Source: Flavobacteriaceae bacterium UBA4022
Lineage (GTDB): Bacteria; Bacteroidota; Bacteroidia; Flavobacteriales; Flavobacteriaceae
Reading direction: 5' to 3'
Assembly: GCA_002384055.1 (NCBI GenBank)
Contig: DGAU01000011.1
Location: 1-64,000, forward strand
DNA: 64,000 nucleotides
Within the stretch, counting starts at the first letter, position 1. Each line of letters begins with the position of its first letter. The notes below the pieces were generated by a model. The model saw only the letters and a list, made by a program, of their open reading frames with translations. It did not search any database and was not told where the DNA came from. The position numbers and the translations under genes were made by a program. Below are positions 9,202 to 17,747 of this stretch, in pieces.

Positions 9202-9205
9202 TCAC

Positions 9206-10033
9206 ATGAATTTAGGACAATACAATACGCTGACCATTTTACGTGATACCGATCCGGGTCTCTATTTGGGAGACGGCCAAGATAACGAGGTGCTTTTGCC
9301 ACACCGCTACAAACCTGAATCTTATGAAATAGATGATGAGATTGAGGTGTTTCTGTATTTGGATAATGAAGAACGGCCTATCGCCACTACAGATGAACCT
9401 TATTTGACATTGAACACCTTCGGCTATTTGCGCTGTTGTGATGTCAATGCATTCGGAGCCTTTATGGATTGGGGATTGGTAAAACAACTTTTTGTCCCAT
9501 TTAAGGAGCAGGCCCGTCCCATGAAGGTCGGCAGTTGGTATGTGGTTTATTTATATATAGATGACAAGACTAACCGTCTGGTGGGCTCAAGCAAAACCAA
9601 TAAATATTTATCTAACGATGATATGACCCTTGAGAAATATCAGGAGGTGGATGTTTTGGTGACGCATTTGACCGAAAAAGGGGCCAATGTCATTATTAAT
9701 GGGTTGCACAAAGGTTTGGTTTATATTGATGATATTTATGAAGACCTGCGTTCTGGGGATCAGATCAAGGCCTACATCAAAAACATTCGTGAAGACAAAA
9801 AAGTTGATGTGGTCCTTCAGCGCATGGGATACCGAAGTATAGAGCCCAATGCTGATTATATTATGGAGGAATTAAAGGCTGCTGGCGGCTTTTTAGCGCT
9901 CAATGACAAATCCTCTCCAGAAACCATCAAGGACCTATTAGGGATGAGTAAGAAGCTGTTTAAAAAAGCCATAGGAACACTCTACAAGAATAAACTCATC
10001 CACATCAAAGAAGAAGGCATTGAGTTGATTTAA
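9206..10033 (+). CDS. CvfB-like S1-domain RNA-binding protein
   Basis: A 275-residue protein of the CvfB family: repeated S1-like OB folds (FGYLRCCDVNAFGAFMDWG near residue 75; a third at VDVLVTHLTEKGANVIING) and a C-terminal winged-helix (MEELKAAGGFLALNDKSS...KKLFKKAIGTLYK) as in Staphylococcus CvfB. Members bind RNA and affect regulation or translation; the precise role is unknown. The in-frame codons 9176-9205 precede a TAnnTTTG box and look untranslated, so the ATG at 9206 is chosen. It lies between menD and menB, and its stop overlaps that of the convergent gene. Confidence 0.85.
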   Translation: MNLGQYNTLTILRDTDPGLYLGDGQDNEVLLPHRYKPESYEIDDEIEVFLYLDNEERPIATTDEPYLTLNTFGYLRCCDVNAFGAFMDWGLVKQLFVPFKEQARPMKVGSWYVVYLYIDDKTNRLVGSSKTNKYLSNDDMTLEKYQEVDVLVTHLTEKGANVIINGLHKGLVYIDDIYEDLRSGDQIKAYIKNIREDKKVDVVLQRMGYRSIEPNADYIMEELKAAGGFLALNDKSSPETIKDLLGMSKKLFKKAIGTLYKNKLIHIKEEGIELI

Positions 10034-10542
10034 TTCTGTGGTCGTCCTAGTTTGTATGGGGCACACCTGGCGCAAACGCCAAAAGGAGGGCAAGGATCAA
10101 ACATACGCATCTGACCATTTATGGGTGTTGCATAAGTGCCGTATAGATTAGGTGTTTCCTGGCCAGAAATTTTTAAGCTCAATCCGCTAGCTGATTTTTT
10201 ATTACCGGGCAACCAGCGCATATTTTTGGCCCATTGCTTCTGGCTCTTTGCATTGCCTTGAACTTGGTTTTTTTTACGCAGCGCGTCGGCCATATCTACT
10301 GCAATCCAAAAATCTTGAGCGGTGACTTTTTTAAAGTCAGACCAGTGATAAATGATTTCTTTTTTTTGTGGAATCCAGTGGGCCCAAACAGCATCCATTT
10401 CGGGGGTGTCGGCCAGTAAAAATTGCGGTGTCAAAGATTCGTTAGACCAGCCAAAATCTGTGTCGTTTTGTCCCCAGGCCACTGAGCCATGGACGGCTAT
10501 ATAGAGGAGCCACAGCAGGAGATATCTCCACCGTCGAAACAT
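10030..10542 (-). CDS. Hypothetical secreted protein with C-terminal Cys cluster
   Basis: Not recognised. The 170-residue product from the ATG at 10542 begins with a clear signal peptide (MFRRWRYLLLWLLYIAVHG..., cleavage near WGQ). The mature part is Trp-rich (WAHWIPQ, YHWSDFK, FWIAVDMADALR) and ends with three cysteines in CPPFGVCARCAPYK, suggesting a disulphide or metal site. The open frame extends upstream over the menB promoter, but the signal peptide fixes the start. It overlaps the cvfB-like stop by four bases in convergent orientation and is divergent from menB. Confidence 0.6.
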   Translation of the reverse strand: MFRRWRYLLLWLLYIAVHGSVAWGQNDTDFGWSNESLTPQFLLADTPEMDAVWAHWIPQKKEIIYHWSDFKKVTAQDFWIAVDMADALRKKNQVQGNAKSQKQWAKNMRWLPGNKKSASGLSLKISGQETPNLYGTYATPINGQMRMFDPCPPFGVCARCAPYKLGRPQN

Positions 10543-10556
10543 TGGGATGTAGCGGA

Positions 10557-10585
10557 TTGAATGCACAAAAATTAAATTATCTTTG
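10557..10585 (+). promoter_or_regulatory. menB promoter (TTG - 18 bp - TATCTTTG)
   Basis: A -33-like TTG (10557-10559), an 18-base spacer and a perfect -7 TATCTTTG (10578-10585) fit the Bacteroidetes consensus. The box ends 15 bases before the menB ATG. This is the only box in the window for which both elements were seen. Confidence 0.55.
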
Positions 10586-10600
10586 CTAAAATTAGTCATA

Positions 10601-11440
10601 ATGAAGCCAATAGAGTGGACCACGGTCAAAAATTTTGAAGACATAACTTACAAAAAAGCCAATGGCGTAGCCCGCATTGCATTCAATCGTCCAGAGGTGC
10701 GAAACGCTTTTCGCCCTAAGACGACGAGCGAACTGCTCGAAGCTTTTCATGATGCACAAGAAGACACCTCTGTTGGCGTGGTCTTGTTATCAGCCGAAGG
10801 GCCTTCTCCAAAAGATGGGGTCTACAGTTTTTGTTCTGGTGGAGACCAAAGTGCTCGAGGCGCGCAAGGATATGTTGGTAGTGACGGCTACCATCGATTG
10901 AATATTCTTGACGTGCAGCGCCTGATCCGATTCATGCCTAAGGTGGTGATCGCCGTAGTTCCTGGATGGGCTGTAGGTGGTGGTCACAGCTTACACGTGG
11001 TTTGTGATTTGACACTGGCCAGTAAAGAGCATGCTATTTTTAAACAAACGGATGCTGATGTGACGAGTTTTGATGGTGGATTTGGCAGTGCTTATTTGGC
11101 CAAATTAGTCGGTCAGAAAAAGGCCCGTGAAATTTTCTTTTTGGGTAGAAGTTATTCGGCTCAGGAGGCTTGTGAAATGGGTATGGTCAATGCTGTAGTG
11201 CCCCATGATTTACTAGAAGAAACGGCTTACCAATGGGCTCAAGAAATCTTGGCCAAATCCCCAATTTCGATCAAAATGCTCAAGTTTGCTATGAATTTGA
11301 CGGATGACGGCATGGTAGGGCAACAAGTTTTTGCCGGTGAAGCGACCCGCCTGGCCTATATGACAGATGAGGCCAAAGAAGGTCGAGACGCCTTTTTGGA
11401 AAAGCGACCAGCCAACTTTGAAAAAAAGTGGTTGCCTTAA
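10601..11440 (+). CDS. menB: 1,4-dihydroxy-2-naphthoyl-CoA synthase
   Basis: Crotonase-fold enzyme that cyclises o-succinylbenzoyl-CoA. Diagnostic MenB blocks are present: NRPEVRNAFRPKT, FCSGGDQSARG with the loop that closes the active site, PGWAVGGGHSLHVVCDLTLAS (oxyanion hole) and the MenB-specific TSFDGGFGSAYLAKLVGQKK. The C terminus LEKRPANFEKKWLP also fits. 279 residues from the ATG at 10601; a TTG six codons earlier lies inside the promoter box and is rejected. It is isolated from the other men genes and convergent with the E1 gene. Confidence 0.96.
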   Translation: MKPIEWTTVKNFEDITYKKANGVARIAFNRPEVRNAFRPKTTSELLEAFHDAQEDTSVGVVLLSAEGPSPKDGVYSFCSGGDQSARGAQGYVGSDGYHRLNILDVQRLIRFMPKVVIAVVPGWAVGGGHSLHVVCDLTLASKEHAIFKQTDADVTSFDGGFGSAYLAKLVGQKKAREIFFLGRSYSAQEACEMGMVNAVVPHDLLEETAYQWAQEILAKSPISIKMLKFAMNLTDDGMVGQQVFAGEATRLAYMTDEAKEGRDAFLEKRPANFEKKWLP

Positions 11441-11451
11441 ATACGGGCGTA

Positions 11452-13866
11452 CTATCTTAGTTTAGGAAATGCCTTTGGGTCTGACTCGTGCATGATATCG
11501 TAGATTTTTTCATAGATATCTTCCAATGATGGTTTCGAAAAATAATCCCCATCGGTTCCATATGCGGGCCGATGTTCTTTGGCGGTTAAGGTCTGTGGCT
11601 TACTGTCCAAAAAGCGATATGCGTCTTGCTGCACCAGGATCTGATCCAATAAATAAGATGAAGCACCCCCAGGAACATCTTCGTCTATAATCAAAAGACG
11701 GTTTGTTTTCTGAATACTCTTCACTACATCATGGTTAAGGTCAAAAGGCAATAACGATTGGGCATCGATGACCTCTATATGAATGTTATTTTCTTGAAGT
11801 TCGTGAGCGACTTCAACGACCATTCTTAATGTGCTGCCATAAGAAACGACAGTAAGATCTGTTCCAGATACCATGGTTTCAACTACACCAATAGGCATTC
11901 TGAAGTCACCAAAATTGTTGGGTTGTTTCTCTTTGAGGCGGTATCCATTGAGGCTCTCAACAACAAGAGCGGGCTCGTCGCTTTCTAGTAAGGTATTGTA
12001 AAACCCAGCAGCAACCGTCATGTTTCTTGGCACCAATATATAAAGACCACGCAATAAATGGATCAGACCACCCATGGGTGATCCACTATGCCAGATACCC
12101 TCTAGTCGGTGTCCTCTGGTGCGCACAATAAGTGGGGCTTTTTGTTTTCCATTGCTGCGGTAGCGCAGGGTGGCTAAATCATCACTCAGTGTCTGCAGGC
12201 AATAAAGGATGTAGTCTAGATACTGAATCTCTGCGATTGGCCGCAGGCCACGCATGGCCATGCCGATACCTTGCCCAATAATAGTGGCTTCTCGAATACC
12301 CGTGTCACTGACGCGGTCTTGACCAAATATATCCTGTAGGCCCTCTAAACCTTGGTTGACGTCACCAATCTTACCACTGTCCTCACCAAAAATTAATACT
12401 TCTGGATGTTTGTCAAACAAGGCATTAAAGTTGTCTCGAAGGATCAGGCGTCCATCGACTTCTTCGGCATTGGCCTCATATGTGGGTGCGACAGGGGTTA
12501 TTTGAGTGGCTTTGTTGGATTCCTCAGAATACAAATGGGTCGCATAAAGCGGCTCTAGATGAGTGATATAATGATTAATCCACGTCTGAAGGGCTATTTT
12601 TTCGGGGCTGTCAATGCCAATCACCAAGCGCAGTGCTCTGCGCGCTCCAGAGAGTAAATCGCGGCGAAAAGGTTCCTTGACCTGTTCGAGACTTGTGATG
12701 ATGTTTTTTATTTCAGCGCTATTGACGGTCGACTGAGCCAAATTTTGTAAGACCCGTACCAGTTCGCTTTTTTCAACTTTGTGGGGTTCAAGATAGGCTG
12801 CCCAGGCGTTGTTTTTGCCCTCACGCACTTGTTTTTTGATGTCGGCTTCTAGTGTTGCCAATTCTTGATCTGTGGCAATACCTTGATCAATCATCCATTG
12901 ACGCATCTTGACGTTGCAATCGTGCTCCCGTTCCCACTCAAGACGCTCTGGTCCTTTATAGCGCTCATGAGACCCACTGGTTGAGTGGCCTTGAGGCTGG
13001 GTGAGTTCTTGCACATGGATCAATACAGGTACATGGCTTTCGCGGGCTAAGGCGCCTGAAGACTTAAAGACCCGGACTAGATCAGCGTAATCCCATCCAT
13101 TGACCCGAATAATTTCAAATCCCGGAATTTTATCTTCTCTTTGAAATCCTTTAAGGATTTCTGAAATATTTTCTTTGGTGGTTTGATATTTGGCGTGAAC
13201 CGAAATACCATAATCATCATCCCAAACACTTATCACCATGGGTACTTGAAGGACACCAGCAGCGTTTATGGTTTCCCAAAACAGACCTTCGCTGGTACTG
13301 GCATTGCCAATACTGCCCCAAGCCACTTCATTGCCCAAGTCAGAAAATGTTTTATGGTTAGCGACTTCTTTTACATTTCTGTAAATAGAAGACGCTTGGG
13401 CCAAGCCCAATAAACGCGGCATCTGTCCGGCGGTAGGTGAAATATCAGCACTGCTGTTGTATTGTTGTTCTAAAACCTTAAAACTGCCATCATCGTTAAG
13501 GCTATGGGTCATGAAGTGTCCCCCCATTTGGCGGCCACCGCTCATAGGTTCATTTTCTATAGAGGTATGGGCATAGAGGCCTGCAAAAAATTGTTCGATG
13601 GTGAGCAGGTCTAAAGCCATCATAAAGGTCTGGTCTCGATAATAACCCGAGCGCCAATCGCCTTTTTTAAATGCTTTGGCCCAGGCCAATTGCGGGACTT
13701 CTTTTCCGTCACCAAAAATACCAAATTTAGCTTTTCCGGTAAGGACCTCACGGCGCCCGAGCAAACTACATTCACGGCTGGTCACGGCAATGCGAAAGTC
13801 GTTGAGGACTTCGGCTTTAAAATCATCAAAAGATAGTTGGTTATTTTTTGTCGATTTCTGGGGCAT
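11452..13866 (-). CDS. Fused alpha/beta E1 of a branched-chain-type 2-oxo acid dehydrogenase complex
   Basis: An 804-residue fusion of E1 alpha (about 1-370) and the transketolase-like E1 beta (about 460-800), a form common in Bacteroidetes. It would decarboxylate a 2-oxo acid on ThDP and pass the acyl group to lipoyl-E2. E1 alpha blocks: SGYYRDQTFMMAL, MSGGRQMGGHF, STSEGLFWETINAAGV. E1 beta blocks: FGEDSGKIGDVNQGL, REATIIGQGIGMAMRG, HSGSPMGGLIHLL and the C-terminal IDEDVPGGASSYLLD. The classical ThDP motif GDG...NN reads GNA...DDDYGIS here. No E2 or E3 lies nearby, so partner and substrate (branched-chain, pyruvate) cannot be fixed. Confidence 0.88.
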   Translation of the reverse strand: MPQKSTKNNQLSFDDFKAEVLNDFRIAVTSRECSLLGRREVLTGKAKFGIFGDGKEVPQLAWAKAFKKGDWRSGYYRDQTFMMALDLLTIEQFFAGLYAHTSIENEPMSGGRQMGGHFMTHSLNDDGSFKVLEQQYNSSADISPTAGQMPRLLGLAQASSIYRNVKEVANHKTFSDLGNEVAWGSIGNASTSEGLFWETINAAGVLQVPMVISVWDDDYGISVHAKYQTTKENISEILKGFQREDKIPGFEIIRVNGWDYADLVRVFKSSGALARESHVPVLIHVQELTQPQGHSTSGSHERYKGPERLEWEREHDCNVKMRQWMIDQGIATDQELATLEADIKKQVREGKNNAWAAYLEPHKVEKSELVRVLQNLAQSTVNSAEIKNIITSLEQVKEPFRRDLLSGARRALRLVIGIDSPEKIALQTWINHYITHLEPLYATHLYSEESNKATQITPVAPTYEANAEEVDGRLILRDNFNALFDKHPEVLIFGEDSGKIGDVNQGLEGLQDIFGQDRVSDTGIREATIIGQGIGMAMRGLRPIAEIQYLDYILYCLQTLSDDLATLRYRSNGKQKAPLIVRTRGHRLEGIWHSGSPMGGLIHLLRGLYILVPRNMTVAAGFYNTLLESDEPALVVESLNGYRLKEKQPNNFGDFRMPIGVVETMVSGTDLTVVSYGSTLRMVVEVAHELQENNIHIEVIDAQSLLPFDLNHDVVKSIQKTNRLLIIDEDVPGGASSYLLDQILVQQDAYRFLDSKPQTLTAKEHRPAYGTDGDYFSKPSLEDIYEKIYDIMHESDPKAFPKLR

Positions 13867-13971
13867 GGGTCATATTCGTTTAGGGTGTAAAAATACGGAA
13901 AAATGTGCTGTTATGCAATGGTCAAAAAGGCGAAGGTGATCCTTTAGGTTGGCGCTCTCCGGGAGTTTTTG

Positions 13972-14184
13972 TTATTTCTTAAGGGCCAAAAATAGCCATC
14001 GCGCCAGCAGTAAAAATGGGGCGCCATGCATCAAAAGATCAAAGTAATCCATAGGCTGCATGCCAACGGCACCGCCGGCGACCCATTTTAATTTACCCCA
14101 AATGTGAGGTTCCGGGAAAAAGGGTGCCAAACCAAGGGAAAGGCACAAAAGAATGATTAATCTAAGGTTGCTTGTAAGGTTCAT
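13972..14184 (-). CDS. Small two-helix membrane protein
   Basis: A 70-residue protein starting at the ATG at 14184, one base beyond the stop of the M1-like/barrel gene upstream. It has two hydrophobic segments (LRLIILLCLSLGLAPFF and APFLLLARWLFLAL) around a short loop PEPHIWGKLKWVAGGAVGMQPMDYFDLLMH. I recall similar short proteins in Flavobacteria annotated as RND-transporter-related, but nothing in the sequence proves transport. Probably co-transcribed with the gene upstream. Confidence 0.7.
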   Translation of the reverse strand: MNLTSNLRLIILLCLSLGLAPFFPEPHIWGKLKWVAGGAVGMQPMDYFDLLMHGAPFLLLARWLFLALKK

Positions 14185-14185
14185 A

Positions 14186-17014
14186 TCAATACCATTTACG
14201 GGTGAATAATCCACTTAGGGTTTGGATATCTAATGTGGCGATAAAACGAATTCGAGAGGCATAATGGTCCAGTCCAGGCTCCCAACCCAGATTGGAATAA
14301 AGCGGAAAGTAAAGTTCAAAATAATCTGTGACAAAACTCGCCCGAATACCACTGTCATAGACAAATTTGGCATTGCTGCCTAGATTTTTTACCATCCCTA
14401 GATCCCCATAAGCGTAAATCCAACGCCACATATTGACACTTGTGTTGATGGTCGTGATCCATTGATTGGCAAATCCTGGGTCTAAATCTGATTTGAAGCC
14501 TCCCTCGGAAATGACCAATTGTTGGCTATAAATCCCACTGCTTTCACTGCGGCCCAAATAACTGTAATCAAACATATAATCGGTTGGACGGTCGAGGGCA
14601 AAATTAAAGTAGTCCTGGTCTTGTCGGGTGTTGTTGCGTAAAAACAGTCCGCTAAACAGCCTTAAATTTATTTGACGGTTATTGAGGTATAATTTGCGGT
14701 ATTCCAATTGGGTTGAGATCTTCGTAAAGACGTTGGACCATTGCAAATTAAAATTGGCATTATAATAATTGATCAAATTATTATCCGAAAAAGTGTACTG
14801 GAGGTTGTACACACTATAGTTGGGCTCTTGTTCGATGGCCTCGGGTTTCTTGTCTCGTGTCACATGGACGCTACGCAAATTAATAAAATGCCTTCGGTTT
14901 TTCCTTAAATCATTATGATCCCTGAAGGCAAAGACGACATAGGGGGATAAACGACGATAGAAGCGTTGTTCGTCAAAAGAAAAATAGGTTCCCGATACTC
15001 CATAGCGCTGCATATAAAGATTTTGGTTTTCTTCAAACTGATTATATACAAGTGATCCGCTGCCAATAAAGGTCTGGGACTTGGTTCCATATTGTGGTTT
15101 AAGGTTATAATGGAATTTTTTGGGTAAAATAGTCCGGTTATACACCTTGGCTCCAAGACTGACACCATCATAAAGGTTGTATGTTAAGGCTGGCAACAAG
15201 AAAATTTGGTTGTATTTTGGGTCCTCAATATCTTGAATCAGCCTGATTTGCAAGGGCTTTTGACGGCTACCGGAAACGTTCTTAAAATTGTTTCGGGCAT
15301 TGATCTCTGGTATGATTCCATCACGGTTAATAACGAGTTGCTCAATACCTGATTCAGGGATGACGACCGTAGATTGGTCACTAAAAGGCGACAACCATTT
15401 TTTAAAGACCAGAGAATCCTTTGCGAGGCCATAAAGTGCCACAGGCATGTTTTTTTTACTGCGGTTAAGCACCGTGACCTTTAAGGAATCTGAATGGCGA
15501 CTTACTTCAGTAATTTTAAAATCAATACTTTGGCGTTTTTTGGCGAAATCTTCGAAAAACCAGTCAATTTCACCCTTATTTCCCTCAGAAAGACTCTTTT
15601 TTAAGGTATTTTGATCAAAAACGGTATATTTATTTTTTTGAAAAAAGAGCTTAATAAGCTTTTTAAATTCATCGCGCCCAAGAGAGGCCTCTAAAACTTG
15701 GAATCCTGTTCCAGCATAATAGTCATTACCAATGCGGGCATTAAAGTTCAATAAGGAATCTTTAGGTATTGAAAGTGCTTGGTGCCTGTTTTTTCTTGCG
15801 CTGTTGAGGTAGAGCAAGGGGTATTGGTCATTATACTTAACGCCGCTCAGGTGTGACCACTTGACTAACGGAAAGCTACTAAAGGTTCCCAGGATCTTTT
15901 GATCAGGATAAAATTGCTGCACATATTCGGCCATTAAATAAACTTGTAGGCCGCCAATGAGCCAATAATCCCTTCGGGCATGGTAAGCCAAGTGCCGCTC
16001 CAAATAGAGCCGGGTAATGATTTTCAAAAAGGACATTTCTTCTTCAAAGCCGTTAGGAAATGGGCTGATAAAGTCAGGAAGCTGATTCAATCCGTATACG
16101 GGATTTTTTTTATAAGCCGCTTGAGTCACCAAGAAGTCAAGTTTTTCAGTCGGCGCTCCCAATTCTGTAGACAAAAACTGTGCGATCCGCTGGAGATGCA
16201 TTTCAGTGATCATTTCGGGCACTTTTGCGTTAGTCATGTCGGTAACTACGCTGAATTGGGCCGTATTATAGGTTGTAAAGGATTGGTCTTTGGCAAAGAC
16301 CAGTAAAACCTCATTGTGTCGCTCACCATTTAACGAAATTAATTGTCGATCAGAGGACGCAACAGTAGGTTCTGTTACAGACACTGCCGCACTTGGACTT
16401 AGGTCCGTATAGAGTCGATAATCTGCTGGATAATCGATGTTGACCTGAAACGCCGAACGGGCCATGATAAAATCTTCGGTGTCTTTGTGGCTATAGACTT
16501 GCCATCCATTTTGATATAATCCAGGCGCAATGAACCAATATCTTAGGGTGTATTCATCATTATTATTGACGCCAAATCGGGTGTATTTGTCCTCTGGGAT
16601 TTTAATGCTATAGTCAAGAACTAACTCAAGTGTCGCGCCTTTAGCCAAAGGTTGGTCTAAGGTTATTTTCAATATATCGGCAGCAGGTCTCGACCAACTT
16701 AAGGCCTGTTGCCCAGAACTAATTTGCCCGATGGTTGTCGCACCGCGCTGCTCTTGTTTCTCAAAATGGAAGGCGCTTTCAAAATTTTCAGAAAAGCGCT
16801 GCGCCAATGGCGTTGTTTTACTCGAAAAGCTATTGGCCCAGTCTACAAATAGCAAGTAGTCCAGATCTGATGCGCTGTTGTTGACATAATTAACGGTTTG
16901 TGAAATGTTTAGGGCGTGCCCTTTGGTATCCAATACCGCGTTAATGGCGACTTGATGTTGCGCATAAACCCCCGCAGTGCAAAGCAGTAACAGATTTACA
17001 ACCGCATTGATCAA
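14186..17014 (-). CDS. M1 peptidase-like domain fused to an outer-membrane beta-barrel, active site degenerate
   Basis: A 942-residue secreted protein. Signal peptide at 1-18 (…LLLLCTAGVYAQ). Residues 20-500 follow an M1 aminopeptidase layout: beta-sandwich, SHKDTEDF block, then YYAGTGFQVLEASLGRDEF and the FFEDFAKKRQSIDFKI tail. At the expected zinc site (about 335-355) the sequence is RLYLERHLAYHARRDYWLIGG, with no HExxH and with the usual WxxEG glutamate missing, so catalysis is unlikely. Residues 600-942 are alternating aromatic strands ending in Tyr, typical of an outer-membrane barrel. The only upstream start is TTG at 17014; no in-frame ATG precedes it before a stop. Downstream in the uvrA-LOG gene run. 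Confidence 0.75.
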   Translation of the reverse strand: MINAVVNLLLLCTAGVYAQHQVAINAVLDTKGHALNISQTVNYVNNSASDLDYLLFVDWANSFSSKTTPLAQRFSENFESAFHFEKQEQRGATTIGQISSGQQALSWSRPAADILKITLDQPLAKGATLELVLDYSIKIPEDKYTRFGVNNNDEYTLRYWFIAPGLYQNGWQVYSHKDTEDFIMARSAFQVNIDYPADYRLYTDLSPSAAVSVTEPTVASSDRQLISLNGERHNEVLLVFAKDQSFTTYNTAQFSVVTDMTNAKVPEMITEMHLQRIAQFLSTELGAPTEKLDFLVTQAAYKKNPVYGLNQLPDFISPFPNGFEEEMSFLKIITRLYLERHLAYHARRDYWLIGGLQVYLMAEYVQQFYPDQKILGTFSSFPLVKWSHLSGVKYNDQYPLLYLNSARKNRHQALSIPKDSLLNFNARIGNDYYAGTGFQVLEASLGRDEFKKLIKLFFQKNKYTVFDQNTLKKSLSEGNKGEIDWFFEDFAKKRQSIDFKITEVSRHSDSLKVTVLNRSKKNMPVALYGLAKDSLVFKKWLSPFSDQSTVVIPESGIEQLVINRDGIIPEINARNNFKNVSGSRQKPLQIRLIQDIEDPKYNQIFLLPALTYNLYDGVSLGAKVYNRTILPKKFHYNLKPQYGTKSQTFIGSGSLVYNQFEENQNLYMQRYGVSGTYFSFDEQRFYRRLSPYVVFAFRDHNDLRKNRRHFINLRSVHVTRDKKPEAIEQEPNYSVYNLQYTFSDNNLINYYNANFNLQWSNVFTKISTQLEYRKLYLNNRQINLRLFSGLFLRNNTRQDQDYFNFALDRPTDYMFDYSYLGRSESSGIYSQQLVISEGGFKSDLDPGFANQWITTINTSVNMWRWIYAYGDLGMVKNLGSNAKFVYDSGIRASFVTDYFELYFPLYSNLGWEPGLDHYASRIRFIATLDIQTLSGLFTRKWY

Positions 17015-17053
17015 ATGAATCTTTATTTGGTGAAGGACCGTGATAGGTTTGGG

Positions 17054-17740
17054 TTAAAAATTAGGACTTAAATCAAATTGATCATAAAATTGCGTCAAAA
17101 TTGCAATGACCTCATCTTCGGTGTCGACAAGGTGCATTAAGTCTAAATCTTTGGCTTCAATATTTTTGGCTTCAAGCAAGGAAGACTTAATCCAATCGAT
17201 CAATCCTGTCCAATAGGAGGTGCCCACAAGGATAATTGGGAATTTCCCTACTTTCTGGGTTTGGATCAAGGTAATGGCCTCGAATAGTTCGTCTAACGTC
17301 CCATATCCGCCTGGCATCACGACGAATCCTTGAGAATATTTAAGAAACATGACCTTGCGCACAAAAAAATAATCAAAATCAATGCTTTTGTTACGATCTA
17401 CGTAAGGATTGTCGTGTTGTTCAAAAGGTAATTCAATATTGAGCCCTACCGAAGTGCCTCCGGCCAGAAAGGCACCTTTATTGGCGGCTTCCATGATGCC
17501 AGGTCCACCACCAGTGATGACACCAAACCCTTGATCTGTAATGCGCGAGGCAATGCTTTGGGCCAAAAGATAGTAGGGGTGATCTGGGTTGGTTCTGGCG
17601 GAGCCAAAAATACTGACACAGGGACCAATTTCGGATAATTTTTCATAACCCTCGACAAATTCTCCCATGATTTTGAAAACTGCCCAAGAATCATTGGTTT
17701 TGATCTCATTCCAATTTTTGTGATGTTTTTCTGGTCCCAT
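17054..17740 (-). CDS. LOG-family protein (TIGR00730, Rossmann-fold nucleotide-binding)
   Basis: A 228-residue member of the LOG/TIGR00730 family, whose studied members cleave the N-glycosidic bond of nucleoside monophosphates (cytokinin riboside 5'-monophosphate phosphoribohydrolase). Both signatures are present: VITGGGPGIMEAANKGA and the PGGYGTLDELFEAI motif that supplies the catalytic Arg/Glu region. The start lies 7 bases after the uvrA stop, so it is probably in the uvrA transcript. The physiological substrate in Bacteroidetes is not known. Confidence 0.88.
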   Translation of the reverse strand: MGPEKHHKNWNEIKTNDSWAVFKIMGEFVEGYEKLSEIGPCVSIFGSARTNPDHPYYLLAQSIASRITDQGFGVITGGGPGIMEAANKGAFLAGGTSVGLNIELPFEQHDNPYVDRNKSIDFDYFFVRKVMFLKYSQGFVVMPGGYGTLDELFEAITLIQTQKVGKFPIILVGTSYWTGLIDWIKSSLLEAKNIEAKDLDLMHLVDTEDEVIAILTQFYDQFDLSPNF

Positions 17741-17747
17741 AGGTCGA

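Noticed and set aside
9176..9205. Upstream in-frame extension of the CvfB-like protein
   Set aside because: The ten extra codons contain the TACCTTTG promoter box and do not resemble the family N terminus.
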